Shown here in pieces: positions 63,138 through 64,000 of a stretch of DNA of 64,000 nt. How positions within the stretch are numbered: position 1 is the stretch's first letter; the number at the start of each line of letters is the position of its first letter. The DNA is from Spirochaetia bacterium UBA5763 (GTDB lineage Bacteria > Spirochaetota > UBA4802 > UBA5550): assembly GCA_002418835.1 (NCBI GenBank), contig DIEX01000018.1, forward strand, positions 66,103-130,102, read 5' to 3'. Below the pieces are notes generated by a model. The model saw only the letters and a list, made by a program, of their open reading frames with translations. It was not told the origin of the DNA and made no database searches. Both the position numbers and the translations under genes were made by a program.

Positions 63138-63706
63138 AAGATATGCTCCGATAAAATTTTAATTCCAATAATAAGAAGAATAATTCCACCTGCAATCTCG
63201 ATCCTCTTCCCGAAGAGATCCTTCAGTCTGCACCCCATTCTCACCCCTGCAAAGCTGAAGGCGAATGTCGTGAGCCCTATAACCGCTGAAGGATAGAATA
63301 TCTCTACACCCAGAAGCGAAAGAGAAAGCCCCACTGCAAGTGCATCTATGCTTGTTGCCACTGCAAGGATAAAAAGCTTTCTGTAATCCATGACAAAATC
63401 TTCCGCAGTACAGGAATTTTCATCATCCTTCATACCCTTAATTCCTTCAACTATCATCTTTGCTCCAACATATGTAAGCAGAGTAAAGGCAATCCAGTGA
63501 TCATAGCTTTTGATGTAATCCGCAAAGAATGTCCCGCCGTACCAGCCAAGCAAAGGCATGAAAGCCTGGAATCCGCCGAATGCCAAAGCGATCATGGAAG
63601 TGTGCTTCAACGGAACTTTTGATGCGGAGCATCCGTAAGAAATTGAGACAGCGAATGCGTCCATAGAGAGGCCCACTGCTATACCGAGAATTATAATAAG
63701 TGACAT
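63134..63706 (-). CDS. mntP: Manganese efflux pump MntP
   Basis: A 190-residue membrane protein with six segments and the family signatures: GLSMDAFAVSISYGCS at the N-terminus and ATSIDALAVGLSLSLLG in the second half, each with an essential aspartate. It exports manganese and protects against excess. It is encoded 18 bases after the UDP-sugar pyrophosphorylase gene, which lies upstream. No manganese riboswitch was seen in this short gap. Confidence 0.93.
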   Translation of the reverse strand: MSLIIILGIAVGLSMDAFAVSISYGCSASKVPLKHTSMIALAFGGFQAFMPLLGWYGGTFFADYIKSYDHWIAFTLLTYVGAKMIVEGIKGMKDDENSCTAEDFVMDYRKLFILAVATSIDALAVGLSLSLLGVEIFYPSAVIGLTTFAFSFAGVRMGCRLKDLFGKRIEIAGGIILLIIGIKILSEHIF

Positions 63707-63724
63707 CGAAGCTCCGGAAAATAT

Positions 63725-64000
63725 TTATTTCAGGAGAACCATCTCTTTATCAGGGATAATTGTCCCTTCCGGGATATCCTTTTCTGATAAAGCGAAGAGC
63801 GGCGATAGTTCAATGGCTTTTACGCAGTCCGGAATTTTTACACCCCGTTCAGTGAGCCACTTGCGATAGAGTGAGTTCATCAGCCCCTGAGCTGTCTGAA
63901 GAGAATCAGCACCTGATGCATTTTTAACAGGGGCGAACTCCTCCTCTCTCCTTGTCTCCAGAATTATATTTTTTCCAGCAATGGGGAGCGCGTCAAACAC
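63725..64000 (-). CDS. UDP-sugar pyrophosphorylase (UAP1-like), 3' part
   Basis: The last 91 residues of a gene that continues past the window edge. The segment VFDALPIAGKN, the REEEFAPVKNASGADS motif and the end of the protein match the UDPGP/UAP1 family of eukaryotic type, which makes UDP-N-acetylglucosamine or UDP-glucose from UTP and a sugar phosphate. The first codon seen (GTG) is internal. It appears to be transcribed with mntP. Confidence 0.85.
   Translation of the reverse strand: MFDALPIAGKNIILETRREEEFAPVKNASGADSLQTAQGLMNSLYRKWLTERGVKIPDCVKAIELSPLFALSEKDIPEGTIIPDKEMVLLK

Noticed and set aside
63998..64000. Apparent start codon of the UDP-sugar pyrophosphorylase fragment
   Set aside because: The GTG falls in a conserved internal motif (VFDALP); the gene continues beyond the window.
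1..64000. tRNA, rRNA and CRISPR features
   Set aside because: No cloverleaf with a TTCRA arm, no rRNA-like stretch and no regularly spaced direct repeats were seen on either strand.

Overview
The window is an ordinary-looking bacterial chromosome segment with dense coding, short operons on both strands and moderate GC content. The organism is a diderm: several predicted lipoproteins, an outer-membrane-type beta-barrel protein, a SPOR-domain protein and a MotA/MotB pair are present. The mix of genes (coaE followed by a SPOR protein, a PilZ protein with an N-terminal membrane anchor, a YbjN/CesT-like chaperone, a eukaryotic-type UDP-sugar pyrophosphorylase, many hybrid sensor kinases) is most like a free-living, anaerobic or microaerophilic member of the Spirochaetota. 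That assignment is inference from gene content; no rRNA or other phylogenetic marker lies in the window.

Layout. 1-6160 is an accessory stretch: palindromic repeats, two small genes of unknown role, a type IIG restriction-modification gene followed by a DUF1016 (YhcG-type) nuclease, and a short HTH-protein remnant. 6160-10400 holds core genes: coaE, a SPOR protein, a PhoU-like/PiT phosphate transport pair with a small FeoC-like regulator, and a YbjN-like protein. 10500-16200 is an operon combining a LivJ-type binding lipoprotein, a hybrid histidine kinase, an ABC permease and an ABC ATPase. 16200-29100 holds HtpX, a rhomboid protease, oligoendopeptidase F, a 1534-residue hybrid kinase, a 2-hydroxyacid dehydrogenase, a YhhN-like membrane protein, a MaoC-like protein and a PEBP protein.

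29200-36510 is read leftwards: binding lipoprotein, ABC ATPase, a permease fused to a UbiA prenyltransferase, UbiX, UbiD, an alpha/beta hydrolase and an M23 peptidase. The fusion links import of a small (probably aromatic) acid with prenylation and decarboxylation, the chemistry of late menaquinone synthesis. 36500-43300 holds a beta-barrel protein, a lipoprotein, a sigma factor/anti-sigma/VWA group, a TPR protein and MotAB. 43500-50400 holds a PilZ/CaCA exchanger operon, a binding-protein/zinc-ribbon fusion, a diguanylate cyclase and isocitrate dehydrogenase. 50500-64000 holds a HAD phosphatase, a pseudouridine synthase, a small siroheme-type reductase, a TetR regulator, QueE, a radical SAM protein, a CBS-type pyrophosphatase, a CsgG-like lipoprotein, a third hybrid kinase, an ACT protein, a metallo-beta-lactamase-fold protein, MntP and the 3' end of a UDP-sugar pyrophosphorylase gene cut by the window edge.

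The observations most worth following are the permease-UbiA fusion, the duplicated tail and in-frame palindromic repeats of the restriction-modification locus, the sensor kinase placed inside an ABC transporter operon, and the FeoC-like gene coupled to a phosphate transporter. No rRNA, tRNA, CRISPR array or complete insertion sequence was seen.
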